A DNA stretch of 47,718 nt. Source: Variovorax sp. dw_308 (GTDB lineage: Bacteria; Pseudomonadota; Gammaproteobacteria; Burkholderiales; Burkholderiaceae_C). The stretch covers positions 1 through 47,718 of the forward strand of contig NZ_JAATOM010000035.1 in assembly GCF_019207085.1 (NCBI RefSeq), written 5' to 3'. The position numbers and the translations under genes were made by a program. This document shows, piece after piece, positions 16,669 through 25,051 of this stretch. The notes under the pieces are model-generated. The model did not search any database and was not told where the DNA came from. It worked only from the letters and a program-made list of their open reading frames with translations. The stretch's first letter is position 1; the number at the start of each line of letters is the position of its first letter.

Positions 16669-17493
16669 TTAGTTGTGCAGGCCGCGTTCGTCGGGTTCGT
16701 CGGTCGACGTGCTGATCACGCTCACCGGATGCCCCTTCGCCTTGCGCCATGCATACACGACATAGCCGCTCAACCCATAGGCGACGAACACGCCGAACAG
16801 CACCGTCGGGGGATCGATATTGATGATGGCAATGCCCAGCGCAATGAGCACGATCACCGCGAACGGCACGCTCTTCTTCACCTGAATGTCCTTGAAGCTG
16901 TAGAAGGGCGCGTTGGTCACCATCGTCAGGCCCGCGTACAGCGTGAAGGCAAAGGTGAGCCAACTGATCTGGTTCCATGTCAGGTACAGGGCTTCGCCGC
17001 CCCGCTTTCCGGACTCGGTCATGAGCCAGATGAATCCGGCCACCAGCGCAGCGGCCGCGGGCGAAGGCAGGCCCTGGAACCACCGCTTGTCGATCACACC
17101 GGTATTGACATTGAATCGCGCCAGCCGGAGGGCCGCACAGGCGCAGTAGACAAACGCCGCAATCCATCCCCAGCGCCCCAATCCCTTCAGCGACCATTCG
17201 TATGCAATCAACGCGGGCGCGGCGCCGAACGACACCATGTCTGACAGGGAATCCATTTGCTCGCCAAACGCACTCTGCGTGTTGGTCATCCGGGCCACAC
17301 GCCCGTCAAGGCTGTCCAGGATCATCGCGGCGCCCACGCCCATCGCGGCCAGGTCGAAGCGCGAATTCATCGCCATGACGATCGAATAGAAGCCGCCGAA
17401 CAACGCGGCCAGCGTGAAAAGGTTGGGAAGGATGTAGATGCCCTTGCGGCGCTTGCGCGGCAGAGCCTCTGTGTGCACGGTGTCGTCATGCAT
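16669..17493 (-). CDS. pssA: CDP-diacylglycerol-serine O-phosphatidyltransferase
   Basis: 274-residue integral membrane CDP-alcohol phosphatidyltransferase making phosphatidylserine, precursor of phosphatidylethanolamine. The family motif D-G-x2-A-R-x8-G-x3-D-x3-D is seen as LDGRVARMTNTQSAFGEQMDSLSD. About eight hydrophobic segments follow (e.g. YILPNLFTLAALFGGFYSIV, AVIVLIALGIAIINI). ATG at 17493 has GGAGGT 8 nt upstream; an ATG five codons earlier lacks this. Location between ilvC and leuA is the usual Burkholderiales order. A terminator lies between ilvC and pssA. Confidence 0.94.
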   Translation of the reverse strand: MHDDTVHTEALPRKRRKGIYILPNLFTLAALFGGFYSIVMAMNSRFDLAAMGVGAAMILDSLDGRVARMTNTQSAFGEQMDSLSDMVSFGAAPALIAYEWSLKGLGRWGWIAAFVYCACAALRLARFNVNTGVIDKRWFQGLPSPAAAALVAGFIWLMTESGKRGGEALYLTWNQISWLTFAFTLYAGLTMVTNAPFYSFKDIQVKKSVPFAVIVLIALGIAIINIDPPTVLFGVFVAYGLSGYVVYAWRKAKGHPVSVISTSTDEPDERGLHN

Positions 17494-17608
17494 CGAATTG
17501 ACCTCCAACGCACACGCCTCGGGCGCATTCAGCTATCACATTCATAGCAGGACGGGGGTTGATTCGCATCGTGGGCAGTGTAGTTCAGGCGCCCTCTCGG
17601 GCCTGTAA

Positions 17609-17636
17609 TGAAAAAGGCCACCGCAAGGGTGGCCTC
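17609..17636 (-). terminator. Rho-independent terminator after ilvC
   Basis: Stem AGGCCACC/GGTGGCCT (8 bp) with a 5-nt loop, followed on the minus strand by TTTTC, 19 bp beyond the ilvC stop. It should largely separate ilvBHC from pssA-leuA transcription. Confidence 0.88.
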
Positions 17637-17655
17637 CTGTTCGTCGCAGAGGCGA

Positions 17656-18672
17656 TCAGTTGCGGGTCTGGTCGACCAGCTTGTTCTTCTTGATCCAGGG
17701 CATCATCGCGCGCAGCTTGTCGCCGACGACTTCGATCTGGTGCTCTGCATTCAGGCGGCGACGGCTGATGAGCGTGGGCGCGCCGCCAGCGTTCTCGAGC
17801 ACGAAGCTCTTGGCGTATTCGCCGGTCTGGATGTCCTTGAGCACCTGCTTCATGACCTTCTTGGTCTCTTCGGTCACGATGCGCGGGCCCGTGACGTACT
17901 CGCCGTATTCGGCATTGTTCGAGATCGAGTAGTTCATGTTTGCGATGCCGCCTTCATAGATCAGGTCGACGATCAGCTTGAGCTCGTGCAGGCATTCGAA
18001 GTACGCCATTTCGGGCGCGTAGCCGGCTTCCACGAGCGTTTCGAAACCAGCCTTGATCAGTTCGACCGTGCCGCCGCACAGGACGGCTTGTTCGCCGAAC
18101 AGGTCGGTCTCGGTTTCTTCGCGGAAGTTGGTTTCGATGATGCCGGCCTTGCCGCCGCCGTTGGCCGTGGCGTAGCTCAGGGCCAGGTCGCGGGCCTTGC
18201 CGGACTTGTCTTGATGGACAGCCACGAGGTGGGGAACGCCGCCGCCTTGCGTGTAGGTGCTGCGAACCGTGTGGCCGGGGGCCTTCGGCGCCACCATCCA
18301 CACGTCGAGGTCGGCGCGCGGCTGCACGAAGCCGTAGTGCACGTTGAAGCCGTGCGCGAAGACCAGCGAAGCGCCTTCCTTGATGTTGGGGGCGACGTCG
18401 TTCTTGTAGACGTTGGCGATCTGCTCGTCAGGCAGGAGGATCATGACCACGTCCGCCGACTTCACGGCGTCAGCGACTTCCGCGACCTTCAGGCCGGCCT
18501 TCTCGACCTTGGGCCACGAAGCGCCGCCCTTGCGCAGTCCGACCACGACCTTGACGCCGCTGTCATTCAGGTTTTGCGCGTGCGCATGGCCTTGCGAACC
18601 GTAGCCGATGATTGCGACGGTCTTGCCCTTGATGAGGCTCAGGTCCGCGTCCTTGTCGTAATAAACCTTCAT
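17656..18672 (-). CDS. ilvC: Ketol-acid reductoisomerase, class I
   Basis: 338 residues, the class I length. NADPH- and Mg2+-dependent isomeroreduction of acetolactate/acetohydroxybutyrate in valine, leucine and isoleucine synthesis. Motifs: VAIIGYGSQGHAHAQNL (NADPH-binding), VVMILLPDEQ, APKAPGHTVRSTY, DLFGEQAVLCGG (metal-binding Asp/Glu) and YEGGIANMNYSISNNAEYG. Good ribosome-binding site (GGAGC) upstream of ATG. It follows ilvH with a 166-bp gap and ends at a strong terminator. Confidence 0.97.
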   Translation of the reverse strand: MKVYYDKDADLSLIKGKTVAIIGYGSQGHAHAQNLNDSGVKVVVGLRKGGASWPKVEKAGLKVAEVADAVKSADVVMILLPDEQIANVYKNDVAPNIKEGASLVFAHGFNVHYGFVQPRADLDVWMVAPKAPGHTVRSTYTQGGGVPHLVAVHQDKSGKARDLALSYATANGGGKAGIIETNFREETETDLFGEQAVLCGGTVELIKAGFETLVEAGYAPEMAYFECLHELKLIVDLIYEGGIANMNYSISNNAEYGEYVTGPRIVTEETKKVMKQVLKDIQTGEYAKSFVLENAGGAPTLISRRRLNAEHQIEVVGDKLRAMMPWIKKNKLVDQTRN

Positions 18673-18838
18673 GAGATGCTCCTTCGTTGAATTCAGTGTG
18701 AGTGGTTGGATGGATGGGGCACTTGGTCAGCCCCGGATTTCTTCCAGAAACACCGCTGGGCAAGCTTTGCCGGACTGCGGGTGTTGCCCTGGCGAGGGGG
18801 TTGGCTGCCAAACGAAGTGGGCAAGCCTGGGGGAGCGC

Positions 18839-19330
18839 TCATACTCTCAGGATGCGTTCGCCGCGGCCGATGCCGCTGGCGCCGGTACGCACCGTCTCGA
18901 GGATCGCGCTGCGTTCGATCGCCTCGAGGAATGCGTCGTTCTTGCCATGGTCGCCAGTCAGCTCGATGGTGTAGCTCTTGTCGGTGACGTCGATGATGCG
19001 GCCGCGGAATATCTCGGCCATGCGCATCATTTCTTCGCGCTCCTTGCCGACCGCGCGCACCTTCACCATCATGAGCTCGCGCTCGGTGTAGGAGCCTTCG
19101 GTCAGGTCGACAACCTTCACGACTTCGATCAGGCGATTCAGGTGCTTGGTGATCTGCTCGATGACTTCGTCGGACCCGCTCGTGACGATGGTCATGCGCG
19201 AGAGGCTCGCGTCTTCGGTCGGTGCGACCGTGAGCGATTCGATGTTGTAGCCACGGGCCGAGAACAGGCCCACCACGCGGGAGAGTGCGCCGGGCTCGTT
19301 TTCGAGCAGGACGGCAATGATGTGTTTCAT
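18839..19330 (-). CDS. ilvH: Acetolactate synthase small (regulatory) subunit
   Basis: 163 residues. N-terminal ACT domain (IIAVLLENEPGALSRVVGLFSARGYNIESL) that binds valine for feedback inhibition, then the C-terminal small-subunit domain (ELMMVKVRAVG, IIDVTDKSYTIELTG). Partners the IlvB catalytic subunit encoded upstream. The 229-bp gap to ilvB is long for an operon pair and contains a repeat-like sequence. Confidence 0.96.
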   Translation of the reverse strand: MKHIIAVLLENEPGALSRVVGLFSARGYNIESLTVAPTEDASLSRMTIVTSGSDEVIEQITKHLNRLIEVVKVVDLTEGSYTERELMMVKVRAVGKEREEMMRMAEIFRGRIIDVTDKSYTIELTGDHGKNDAFLEAIERSAILETVRTGASGIGRGERILRV

Positions 19331-19441
19331 AAGCGATGGACTCCTCTTTTCGCCGCCCTCCCCCGTGCACGGTAATGCGCGGGCTTGGCGGGCAATAGAT
19401 TCGTCTTCAGGTTGAGTGGATCGGGATCGGCATCAGACAGC

Positions 19442-19550
19442 CGAACGCAAAGATCGCGAAGGTTTCGCAAGGTCGCAGACGGAACGCAGAAAAATCTTCA
19501 CCGCCTTCTTTTGCGACTTCTGCGTAACTTTTGCCTTCCTTCTGCGTTCG
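19442..19550. repeat. Imperfect inverted repeat in the ilvB-ilvH gap
   Basis: Region bounded by CGAACGCA (19442-19449) and its perfect complement TGCGTTCG (19543-19550). Between them are degenerate units of the type CGCARA/TCGCRAAGG on one strand and TTYTGCG on the other. Composition differs from flanking codons. I recall similar 'ACGCAAAG..CGCGAAGG' intergenic sequences in Comamonadaceae, so it may be a dispersed element; this needs a search. Confidence 0.4.
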
Positions 19551-19559
19551 AAGTCCGTA

Positions 19560-21344
19560 TTAGAGGTCTTCGGAACCCAGCAACATTTCCGTGATGCCCA
19601 TGCCGGCCTTCACCATGGGGAACACGTTCTCGGTGGGGTCGGTGCGGAAATCCATGAACACTGTGCGGTCCTTGAGCTTGCGGGCTTCGCGCAACGCCGG
19701 CTCCACGTCCTGCGGACGCTCGATCAGCATGCCGACGTGGCCGTAGGCTTCCGCCAGCTTCACGAAGTTGGGCAGCGCGTCCATGTAACTGTGGCTGTAG
19801 CGGCCGGAATACTCGATTTCCTGCCACTGGCGCACCATACCGAGGTAGCGGTTGTTCAGCGAGCAGATCTTGATCGGCGTGTTGTACTGCAGGCAGGTGG
19901 AGAGTTCCTGGATGCACATCTGCACCGAGCCTTCGCCGGTGATGGTGAACACTTCAGCCTCCGGCTTGGCGAGCTTAATGCCCATGGCGTACGGAATGCC
20001 CACGCCCATGGTGCCCAGCCCGCCCGAATTGATCCAGCGGCGCGGTTCGTCGAAGCGGTAGTACTGGGCCGCCCACATCTGGTGCTGCCCGACGTCGGAC
20101 GTGATGTACGCATCGGCATCCTTGGTCATGTTCCAGAGCGTCTCCACCACGTACTGCGGCTTGATGACGTCCGTATTGCCGCGGTCGTACTTCAGGCAAT
20201 CCTTGCTGCGCCAGGCCTCGATGGTCTTCCACCATTCAGCCAGCGCACCCGCGTCCGGCCGCGTGGCGGTCTCGCGGATCATTGAGATCAGTTCGGTCAG
20301 CACATCCTTCACGTCGCCGACGATGGGAATGTCGACACGCACGCGCTTGGAGATGCTCGACGGGTCGATGTCGATATGGATGATCTTGCGTTCGTTCTGG
20401 GCGAAGTGCTTCGGGTTGCCGATCACGCGGTCATCGAAGCGCGCGCCAACGGCCAGCAGGACGTCGCACGTCTGCATCGCATTGTTGGCTTCGATGGTGC
20501 CGTGCATGCCCAGCATGCCGAGGAACTTGCGGTCGCTCGCCGGATAGGCGCCGAGGCCCATCAGGGTGTTGGTGACCGGATAGCCCAGCATGTCGACCAG
20601 CGTGCGCAGTTCGTTGGTGGCATTGCTCAACAGCACGCCGCCGCCGGTGTAGATGTACGGACGCTTGGCATTCAGCAGCAACTGCAATGCCTTGCGGATC
20701 TGGCCGCCGTGACCCTTGCGCACGGGGTTGTACGAGCGCATCTCCAGCTTTTCCGGGTAGCCGGAATAAGGCGTCTTCTTGAAGGACACGTCCTTCGGCA
20801 CATCCACCACCACCGGGCCGGGACGGCCGCTGCGTGCGATGTGAAAGGCCTTTTTCATCGTCAGTGCCAGATCCTTCACGTCCTTGACGAGGAAGTTGTG
20901 CTTGACGATGGGGCGCGTGATGCCGACGGTGTCGCATTCCTGGAATGCGTCGAGACCGATGGCCGCAGTCGGCACTTGGCCCGAGATGATCACCATCGGG
21001 ATCGAGTCCATGTAGGCCGTCGCGATGCCGGTGACCGCATTGGTCAGGCCGGGGCCGGAGGTGACCAGGGCCACGCCGACTTCACCGGTGGCACGCGCAT
21101 AGCCGTCTGCCGCGTGCACGGCCGCCTGCTCGTGCCGCACCAGCACATGCTGCATGGTGTCCTGCTTGTAGAGCGCGTCGTAGATGTAGAGAACCGCGCC
21201 ACCCGGGTAGCCCCAGATGTACTGGACGCCTTCGGCCTGCAGCGCCTTGACCAGCACTTCGGCGCCCATGAGTTCTTGCGATTGGTTGCCCATCCCGGAG
21301 GATGCAGCTGCTGCGGAAGCGAGTTCCGATTTGGATATTTCCAT
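19560..21344 (-). CDS. ilvB: Acetolactate synthase large (catalytic) subunit, biosynthetic
   Basis: 594 residues. ThDP-dependent synthesis of acetolactate/acetohydroxybutyrate. N-terminal PYR domain (EVLVKALQAEGVQYIWGYPGGAVL, VRHEQAAVHAADGYARATG with the catalytic Glu), middle FAD domain, C-terminal PP domain with GEGSVQMCIQELSTC...SLNN as the ThDP-binding motif (GEG rather than GDG, which I recall as normal in Burkholderiales). Start at ATG 21344 with AAAGG upstream; a later ATG (MGNQSQE) is possible. First gene of ilvBHC; the sigma factor gene is divergent. Confidence 0.95.
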   Translation of the reverse strand: MEISKSELASAAAASSGMGNQSQELMGAEVLVKALQAEGVQYIWGYPGGAVLYIYDALYKQDTMQHVLVRHEQAAVHAADGYARATGEVGVALVTSGPGLTNAVTGIATAYMDSIPMVIISGQVPTAAIGLDAFQECDTVGITRPIVKHNFLVKDVKDLALTMKKAFHIARSGRPGPVVVDVPKDVSFKKTPYSGYPEKLEMRSYNPVRKGHGGQIRKALQLLLNAKRPYIYTGGGVLLSNATNELRTLVDMLGYPVTNTLMGLGAYPASDRKFLGMLGMHGTIEANNAMQTCDVLLAVGARFDDRVIGNPKHFAQNERKIIHIDIDPSSISKRVRVDIPIVGDVKDVLTELISMIRETATRPDAGALAEWWKTIEAWRSKDCLKYDRGNTDVIKPQYVVETLWNMTKDADAYITSDVGQHQMWAAQYYRFDEPRRWINSGGLGTMGVGIPYAMGIKLAKPEAEVFTITGEGSVQMCIQELSTCLQYNTPIKICSLNNRYLGMVRQWQEIEYSGRYSHSYMDALPNFVKLAEAYGHVGMLIERPQDVEPALREARKLKDRTVFMDFRTDPTENVFPMVKAGMGITEMLLGSEDL

Positions 21345-21548
21345 GATCAACCTTTTGTGATTTTCGGGAACGAAAAACCTTGGGTGCCCCTTGCCAACCC
21401 TTGTGAGGTCGCGTCGGGACTTGAGGCCAAAGCCATGAGCGGACTGGATGCTCCGCCGGACAGTGACCCGTTTGCGTTTTGACGTGCGACCGCGATTATG
21501 ACACCTGAAAAGGTCGAATTTCGGGCCGCCAGCAGGCAAAACTTCGGA

Positions 21549-21557
21549 TGCGATAAT
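21549..21557 (+). promoter_or_regulatory. Possible extended -10 promoter for the sigma factor operon
   Basis: TGCGATAAT, an extended -10 (TGnGATAAT), 69 bp before the TTG start of the sigma factor gene. No good -35 is visible (CCAGCA at 17 bp). Weak support. Confidence 0.3.
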
Positions 21558-21625
21558 CCGCGCCGTCCAAAACATAACGCCTGGAAGAGACACCCCACGC
21601 TGCGCTTCACCGCGTTCATACCCGT

Positions 21626-22192
21626 TTGGCTACCGAAAAAGAACTCTCCGACTTTCTCAAAAGTGTCGAAAGGCGCGCGTTCAAGCGCTCGGTCTATCAC
21701 GTCCGCGACGAGGAAGCAGCGCTCGACATCGTGCAGGACAGCATGATGAAACTGGCCGAACACTATGGCGACAAGCCGACCACGGAATTGCCGATGCTGT
21801 TCCAGCGCATCCTGTCGAACTGCACGCTCGACTGGTTTCGCCGCCAGAAGACCCGCCGGGCACTTTTCTCGAACCTGAGCGACTTCGAAGCCCCTGATGA
21901 CGACGGCGAATTCGATCTGCTGGGAAACTTCAACTCGCCCACCGACTCGCGCGAGACCGAGAGCGCCGAAGACACCACCCGCCGTGCCCAGATCTTCCAC
22001 GGAATCGAAGAAGAAATCGCTGCGCTGCCGGCGCGTCAACGCGAGGCGTTTCTGATGCGTTACTGGGAGGAAATGGACGTTGCCGAGACCGCCGCAGCGA
22101 TGGGGTGTTCAGAAGGCAGCGTCAAAACCCATTGTTCGCGCGCCGTTCATGCCCTGAGCAAAGCGCTCAAGGCCAAAGGTATATCGCTATGA
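21626..22192 (+). CDS. RNA polymerase ECF-type sigma factor
   Basis: 188 residues with sigma region 2 (AFKRSVYHVRDEEAALDIVQDSMMKLAEHY, LFQRILSNCTLDWFRRQKTRR) and region 4 (LPARQREAFLMRYWEEMDVAETAAAMGCSEGSVKTHCSRAVHAL). It begins at TTG, chosen because the conserved helix starts within ten residues and no ATG/GTG fits. Its stop overlaps the start of a DUF3619 gene encoding a single-pass membrane protein, which by arrangement may be an anti-sigma factor. Stimulus and regulon are unknown. Confidence 0.9.
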   Translation: MATEKELSDFLKSVERRAFKRSVYHVRDEEAALDIVQDSMMKLAEHYGDKPTTELPMLFQRILSNCTLDWFRRQKTRRALFSNLSDFEAPDDDGEFDLLGNFNSPTDSRETESAEDTTRRAQIFHGIEEEIAALPARQREAFLMRYWEEMDVAETAAAMGCSEGSVKTHCSRAVHALSKALKAKGISL

Positions 22193-22617
22193 ACGCAACA
22201 CTTTCGAAGACTTCCAGCGCTCTCGAAGAGCAATTCGCCCGTCGCCTTACGGCCCGCCTGTCGGCCGGCAGCGCCGAACTTCCGCACGACATCGGAGAAC
22301 GCCTGCGCGTCGCACGCCAGCAGGCCGTCGCCCGTCGCAAGATTGCCCCGGCCCTTCGCCCTGCGCAGGTGATCGTGCCGTCAGGCGGCGCTGTCGCACT
22401 GGGTGGCTGGTGGACACGCGTCGGCGCGGTGGTGCCGCTGGTCGCGCTGGTCGTCGGGTTGATCACGATCAGCATCGTGCAGGACGAAAATCGCGTGAAC
22501 GACATGGCCGAAGTCGATGCCGCCCTGCTGACAGACGATCTTCCGCCTGCCGCGTTCACCGATCCGGGCTTTGCACAGTTCCTCAAGACAGACGCCAGCG
22601 ACACCGCCTCACATTGA
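22189..22617 (+). CDS. DUF3619 membrane protein, candidate anti-sigma factor
   Basis: 142 residues. N-terminal cytoplasmic part (ALEEQFARRLTARLSAG, IGERLRVARQQAVARRK), one transmembrane segment (~83-103, VGAVVPLVALVVGLITISIVQ) and a short acidic periplasmic end with LLTDDLPPAAFTDPGFAQFLKT. The pattern matches DUF3619 of Betaproteobacteria. Overlap with the sigma factor stop (ATGA) and single-pass topology suggest an anti-sigma role, but this is inference; no ASD or zinc-binding motif is visible. Confidence 0.82.
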   Translation: MNATLSKTSSALEEQFARRLTARLSAGSAELPHDIGERLRVARQQAVARRKIAPALRPAQVIVPSGGAVALGGWWTRVGAVVPLVALVVGLITISIVQDENRVNDMAEVDAALLTDDLPPAAFTDPGFAQFLKTDASDTASH

Positions 22618-22637
22618 ATCACCGCCACCCCGCCCGC

Positions 22638-23474
22638 ATGGTCCCACGCCCGACCTCTTGCGCATCGGCGCGTTCATCGCTGCGCCCGCAAACGACGGGC
22701 GCTGCCGTTTGGGGCGGCCTGCTCCTGTCCGTCATGGTTACGGCACTGAGCCTGCTGCCAGCGGCGCGCGCCTCCGCGCAGCCCGGCACCGCCCCCACCG
22801 GATCATCCGAGGCGAATGGCAAGACCCCGGCCACGTCGAAGCCCTTCTGGACCAGCCTGACGCCCGGCCAACAGGCGGCCCTGCAGCCCTTGGCGCCGTA
22901 CTGGAACTCCATCGGCGGCGTGCAGAAAAGCAAGTGGCTGGCGCTCTCGCGCAACTTCGATTCCATGAAGCCCGAGGACCAGGCCACTCTGCACAGCCGG
23001 ATGAGCGAGTGGGCCACACTGAGCGCCCAGCAGCGCGCGCTGGCACGGCTGAACTTCGCCGAAGTCAATCGCCTGCCGGCTGACGAGCGCAAAGCCAAGT
23101 GGGAGGCCTACCAGGCGCTGAGCGAGGACGAAAAGCGCGATTTGGCGGAGCGTGCGCAGGTGCGTCAGCCAAGCGCCGCCCTGCCGGTTCGCCCGGTGCC
23201 GGAGAGAAAGCTCGCCCCGGTGCCGCAGTCGACTTCCCTGTTGGGCAAGGGCGAGCACAGTCCGCGCATCCAGCTTGCGCCGCCGGCCGGGCCTGCAACT
23301 CCGGCGGCATCGTCGGCTCCGGTCGCGGCTGCGCCGCCCCCCGCAGCACCTGCCAGCACGCCGGTGCCCCCTGCGGCAGAGGCTCAGATCCCCGCCCCGG
23401 CGGCCAGTGCGCCCGAGGCACCTGCTACGATTCCGCCGGTCCGCACAACCGAGCAACCCTCCTCCGCGCCCTGA
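22638..23474 (+). CDS. DUF3106 protein, secreted, Pro/Ala-rich C terminus
   Basis: 278 residues. N-terminal signal-like segment (AAVWGGLLLSVMVTALSLLPAARASAQ), then the DUF3106 core: PFWTSLTPGQQAALQPLAPYW, KSKWLALSRNF, and repeated W-x-x-LS/LP-x-x-(Q/E)(R/K) helices (MSEWATLSAQQRALAR, KAKWEAYQALSEDEKRDLAE). This resembles a heat-resistant/CpxP-like Zn-sensor periplasmic helical fold. The last ~90 residues are Ala/Pro-rich and disordered. I use ATG 22638; a TTG at 22614 overlapping the DUF3619 stop is an equally plausible coupled start. It may act with the sigma/anti-sigma pair upstream. Confidence 0.8.
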   Translation: MVPRPTSCASARSSLRPQTTGAAVWGGLLLSVMVTALSLLPAARASAQPGTAPTGSSEANGKTPATSKPFWTSLTPGQQAALQPLAPYWNSIGGVQKSKWLALSRNFDSMKPEDQATLHSRMSEWATLSAQQRALARLNFAEVNRLPADERKAKWEAYQALSEDEKRDLAERAQVRQPSAALPVRPVPERKLAPVPQSTSLLGKGEHSPRIQLAPPAGPATPAASSAPVAAAPPPAAPASTPVPPAAEAQIPAPAASAPEAPATIPPVRTTEQPSSAP

Positions 23475-23489
23475 CCCGGCGCCGGGCCC

Positions 23490-24050
23490 ATGAACGCTGG
23501 CGCCACCATTCACTCAGAACCCGCTCCCCCCGTCTCCCCGTCCACGCAAGCACTGCCCGATCTCTCCGCCCCGGGCCTCTGGCGCCGCATGGCTTGCTGG
23601 ACCTACGAAGGCATGCTGCTGTTTGCCGTGGTCTTTGTTTCGGGTTGGTTGTTCAGCACGCTGGGGCAAATGCGTGACGCGATGGACGAGCGGCGGCATC
23701 TGCTGCAGGCATTCCTGTTCGTCGTGTTCGGCCTCTATTTCGTCTGGTTCTGGATCCACGGCCAGACGCTCGCGATGAAGACCTGGGGCCTGCGCGTGGT
23801 CGACCGCCATGGCCGGCCGCTGAAGCAGGGTCGCGCCCTGCTGCGCTACCTGCTGAGCTGGATCTGGTTCCTGCCGCCCTTGGCCGTCATGGCGCCGTTC
23901 AAGGTCTCGGGCGGCGAAGCGGTGCTGTTGCTCACCGGCTGGGTGGTGGTTTGGGCGTTGCTGGCGCGATTCCACCCGCAAGAGCAGTTCTGGCACGACG
24001 CTTGGGCTGGCACGCGGCTGATCCCCTCCAAGCCCATGAGCCGTCGATGA
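23490..24050 (+). CDS. RDD family membrane protein
   Basis: 186 residues with three to four hydrophobic segments (GMLLFAVVFVSGWLFSTLG, AFLFVVFGLYFVWFWIHG, WIWFLPPLAVMAPF, AVLLLTGWVVVWALLARF) and RDD-domain features WRRMACWTYEGML and TLAMKTWGLRVVDRHGRPL. Function of RDD proteins is unclear; some are linked to ion transport. Its stop overlaps the dgkA start. A 15-bp gap follows the DUF3106 gene. Confidence 0.88.
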   Translation: MNAGATIHSEPAPPVSPSTQALPDLSAPGLWRRMACWTYEGMLLFAVVFVSGWLFSTLGQMRDAMDERRHLLQAFLFVVFGLYFVWFWIHGQTLAMKTWGLRVVDRHGRPLKQGRALLRYLLSWIWFLPPLAVMAPFKVSGGEAVLLLTGWVVVWALLARFHPQEQFWHDAWAGTRLIPSKPMSRR

Positions 24051-24442
24051 GCCAGCCCGATCCTGCCGTCAACCCCCAGAAGGGCCGCAGCGGGCTGACC
24101 CGCGTATTCCACGCGATGCTGATCTCGATGAACGGCCTGCGAGCGGGCTGGGGCGAGACGGCGTTCCGGCAGGAGGTGCTGATTGCCATCGTGCTGGTGC
24201 CGCTGGCCTTCTGGCTTGGCCGTAGCTGGGTCGAAGTCGCGCTGCTCGCGGGCAGCGTTGTGCTGGTGATGATCGTGGAACTGCTCAATACCGCCGTGGA
24301 AGCGGCCATCGACCGCATCGGGCCGGAATGGCACGACCTGTCGAAGCGGGCGAAGGACATGGGCAGCGCCGCGGTGCTGCTGGCCCTTTTGCTGGCCGGC
24401 GGCATCTGGCTTGCTGCACTGTGCACCCGATTCCTGGTTTGA
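24047..24442 (+). CDS. dgkA: Diacylglycerol kinase DgkA
   Basis: 131-residue small membrane kinase that phosphorylates diacylglycerol to phosphatidic acid, recycling lipid from envelope glucan synthesis. Signature ELLNTAVEAAIDR is visible near the middle with three transmembrane helices (EVLIAIVLVPLAFWLG, VALLAGSVVLVMIVELL, SAAVLLALLLAGGIWLAAL). AKDMGSAAV is also conserved. The ATG overlaps the RDD stop codon. Confidence 0.94.
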   Translation: MSQPDPAVNPQKGRSGLTRVFHAMLISMNGLRAGWGETAFRQEVLIAIVLVPLAFWLGRSWVEVALLAGSVVLVMIVELLNTAVEAAIDRIGPEWHDLSKRAKDMGSAAVLLALLLAGGIWLAALCTRFLV

Positions 24443-24460
24443 ACGCGGCATGATCGTGGC

Positions 24461-25051
24461 ATGAATCCTGATTTTTCGATTTGCATCTATTGCGGCTCGC
24501 GGCCCGGCGAGCGACCTGAACATACAGAAGCAGCGCAGTCCGTCGGCCGCTGGATCGGCGAGAACCGCGGCCAGCTCGTCTATGGCGGCGGCCGCACAGG
24601 CCTCATGGGCACGGTGGCCGAGGCCACGCGCGCCGCCGGAGGCCGGGTGGTGGGCATCATTCCCAAGGCACTGGTCGACAAGGAACTGGCCAATCCGCTC
24701 TGCGACGAGCTTCATGTCGTCGACACGATGCATGAACGCAAGGCCATGATGGGAGAACGCGCCGACGCCTTCGTGGCATTGGCGGGCGGCATCGGCACCT
24801 TCGAGGAGCTGTTCGAGATCTGGACCTGGCGCCAGTTGGGCTATCACGACAAGCCCGTCGGCATTCTCAACACGGCTGGCTACTACGACACCATGCTCGC
24901 CTTCCTCGCCCATTCAGTGGGCGAAGGCTTCATGGGGGAATGGCAGATGGGGCTGGTGCGCAGCGGCGCTGAGCCGGCTGCGCTGCTGGGAGAGTTGCTG
25001 GAAGAAGCGCGCCGCCACCCGCGTGGCGACAAGTTGGCCGAGGTGCTCTAG
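24461..25051 (+). CDS. LOG family protein (nucleotide 5'-monophosphate N-ribosidase)
   Basis: 196 residues. Lysine-decarboxylase-like Rossmann fold: IYCGSRPGERPEH, LVYGGGRTGLMGTVAEATRAAGGRV, VDTMHERKAMMGERADAFVAL, AGGIGTFEELFEIWTWRQLG. LOG proteins hydrolyse cytokinin riboside monophosphates or other NMPs to base and ribose-5-phosphate. The usual PGGxGTxxE motif reads AGGIGTFEE here, with Pro replaced by Ala; the catalytic Glu is kept. No lysine decarboxylase activity should be inferred. The stop codon touches a large inverted repeat. Confidence 0.88.
   Translation: MNPDFSICIYCGSRPGERPEHTEAAQSVGRWIGENRGQLVYGGGRTGLMGTVAEATRAAGGRVVGIIPKALVDKELANPLCDELHVVDTMHERKAMMGERADAFVALAGGIGTFEELFEIWTWRQLGYHDKPVGILNTAGYYDTMLAFLAHSVGEGFMGEWQMGLVRSGAEPAALLGELLEEARRHPRGDKLAEVL

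Noticed and set aside
19560..21344. Defective ThDP motif in IlvB (GEG instead of GDG)
   Set aside because: From family knowledge this spelling is usual in Burkholderiales acetolactate synthases; everything else is intact.
21345..21480. Possible ilv leader peptide upstream of ilvB
   Set aside because: A 29-codon ORF ends right before ilvB, but it has few Ile/Val/Leu codons and there is no terminator hairpin, so attenuation is unsupported.
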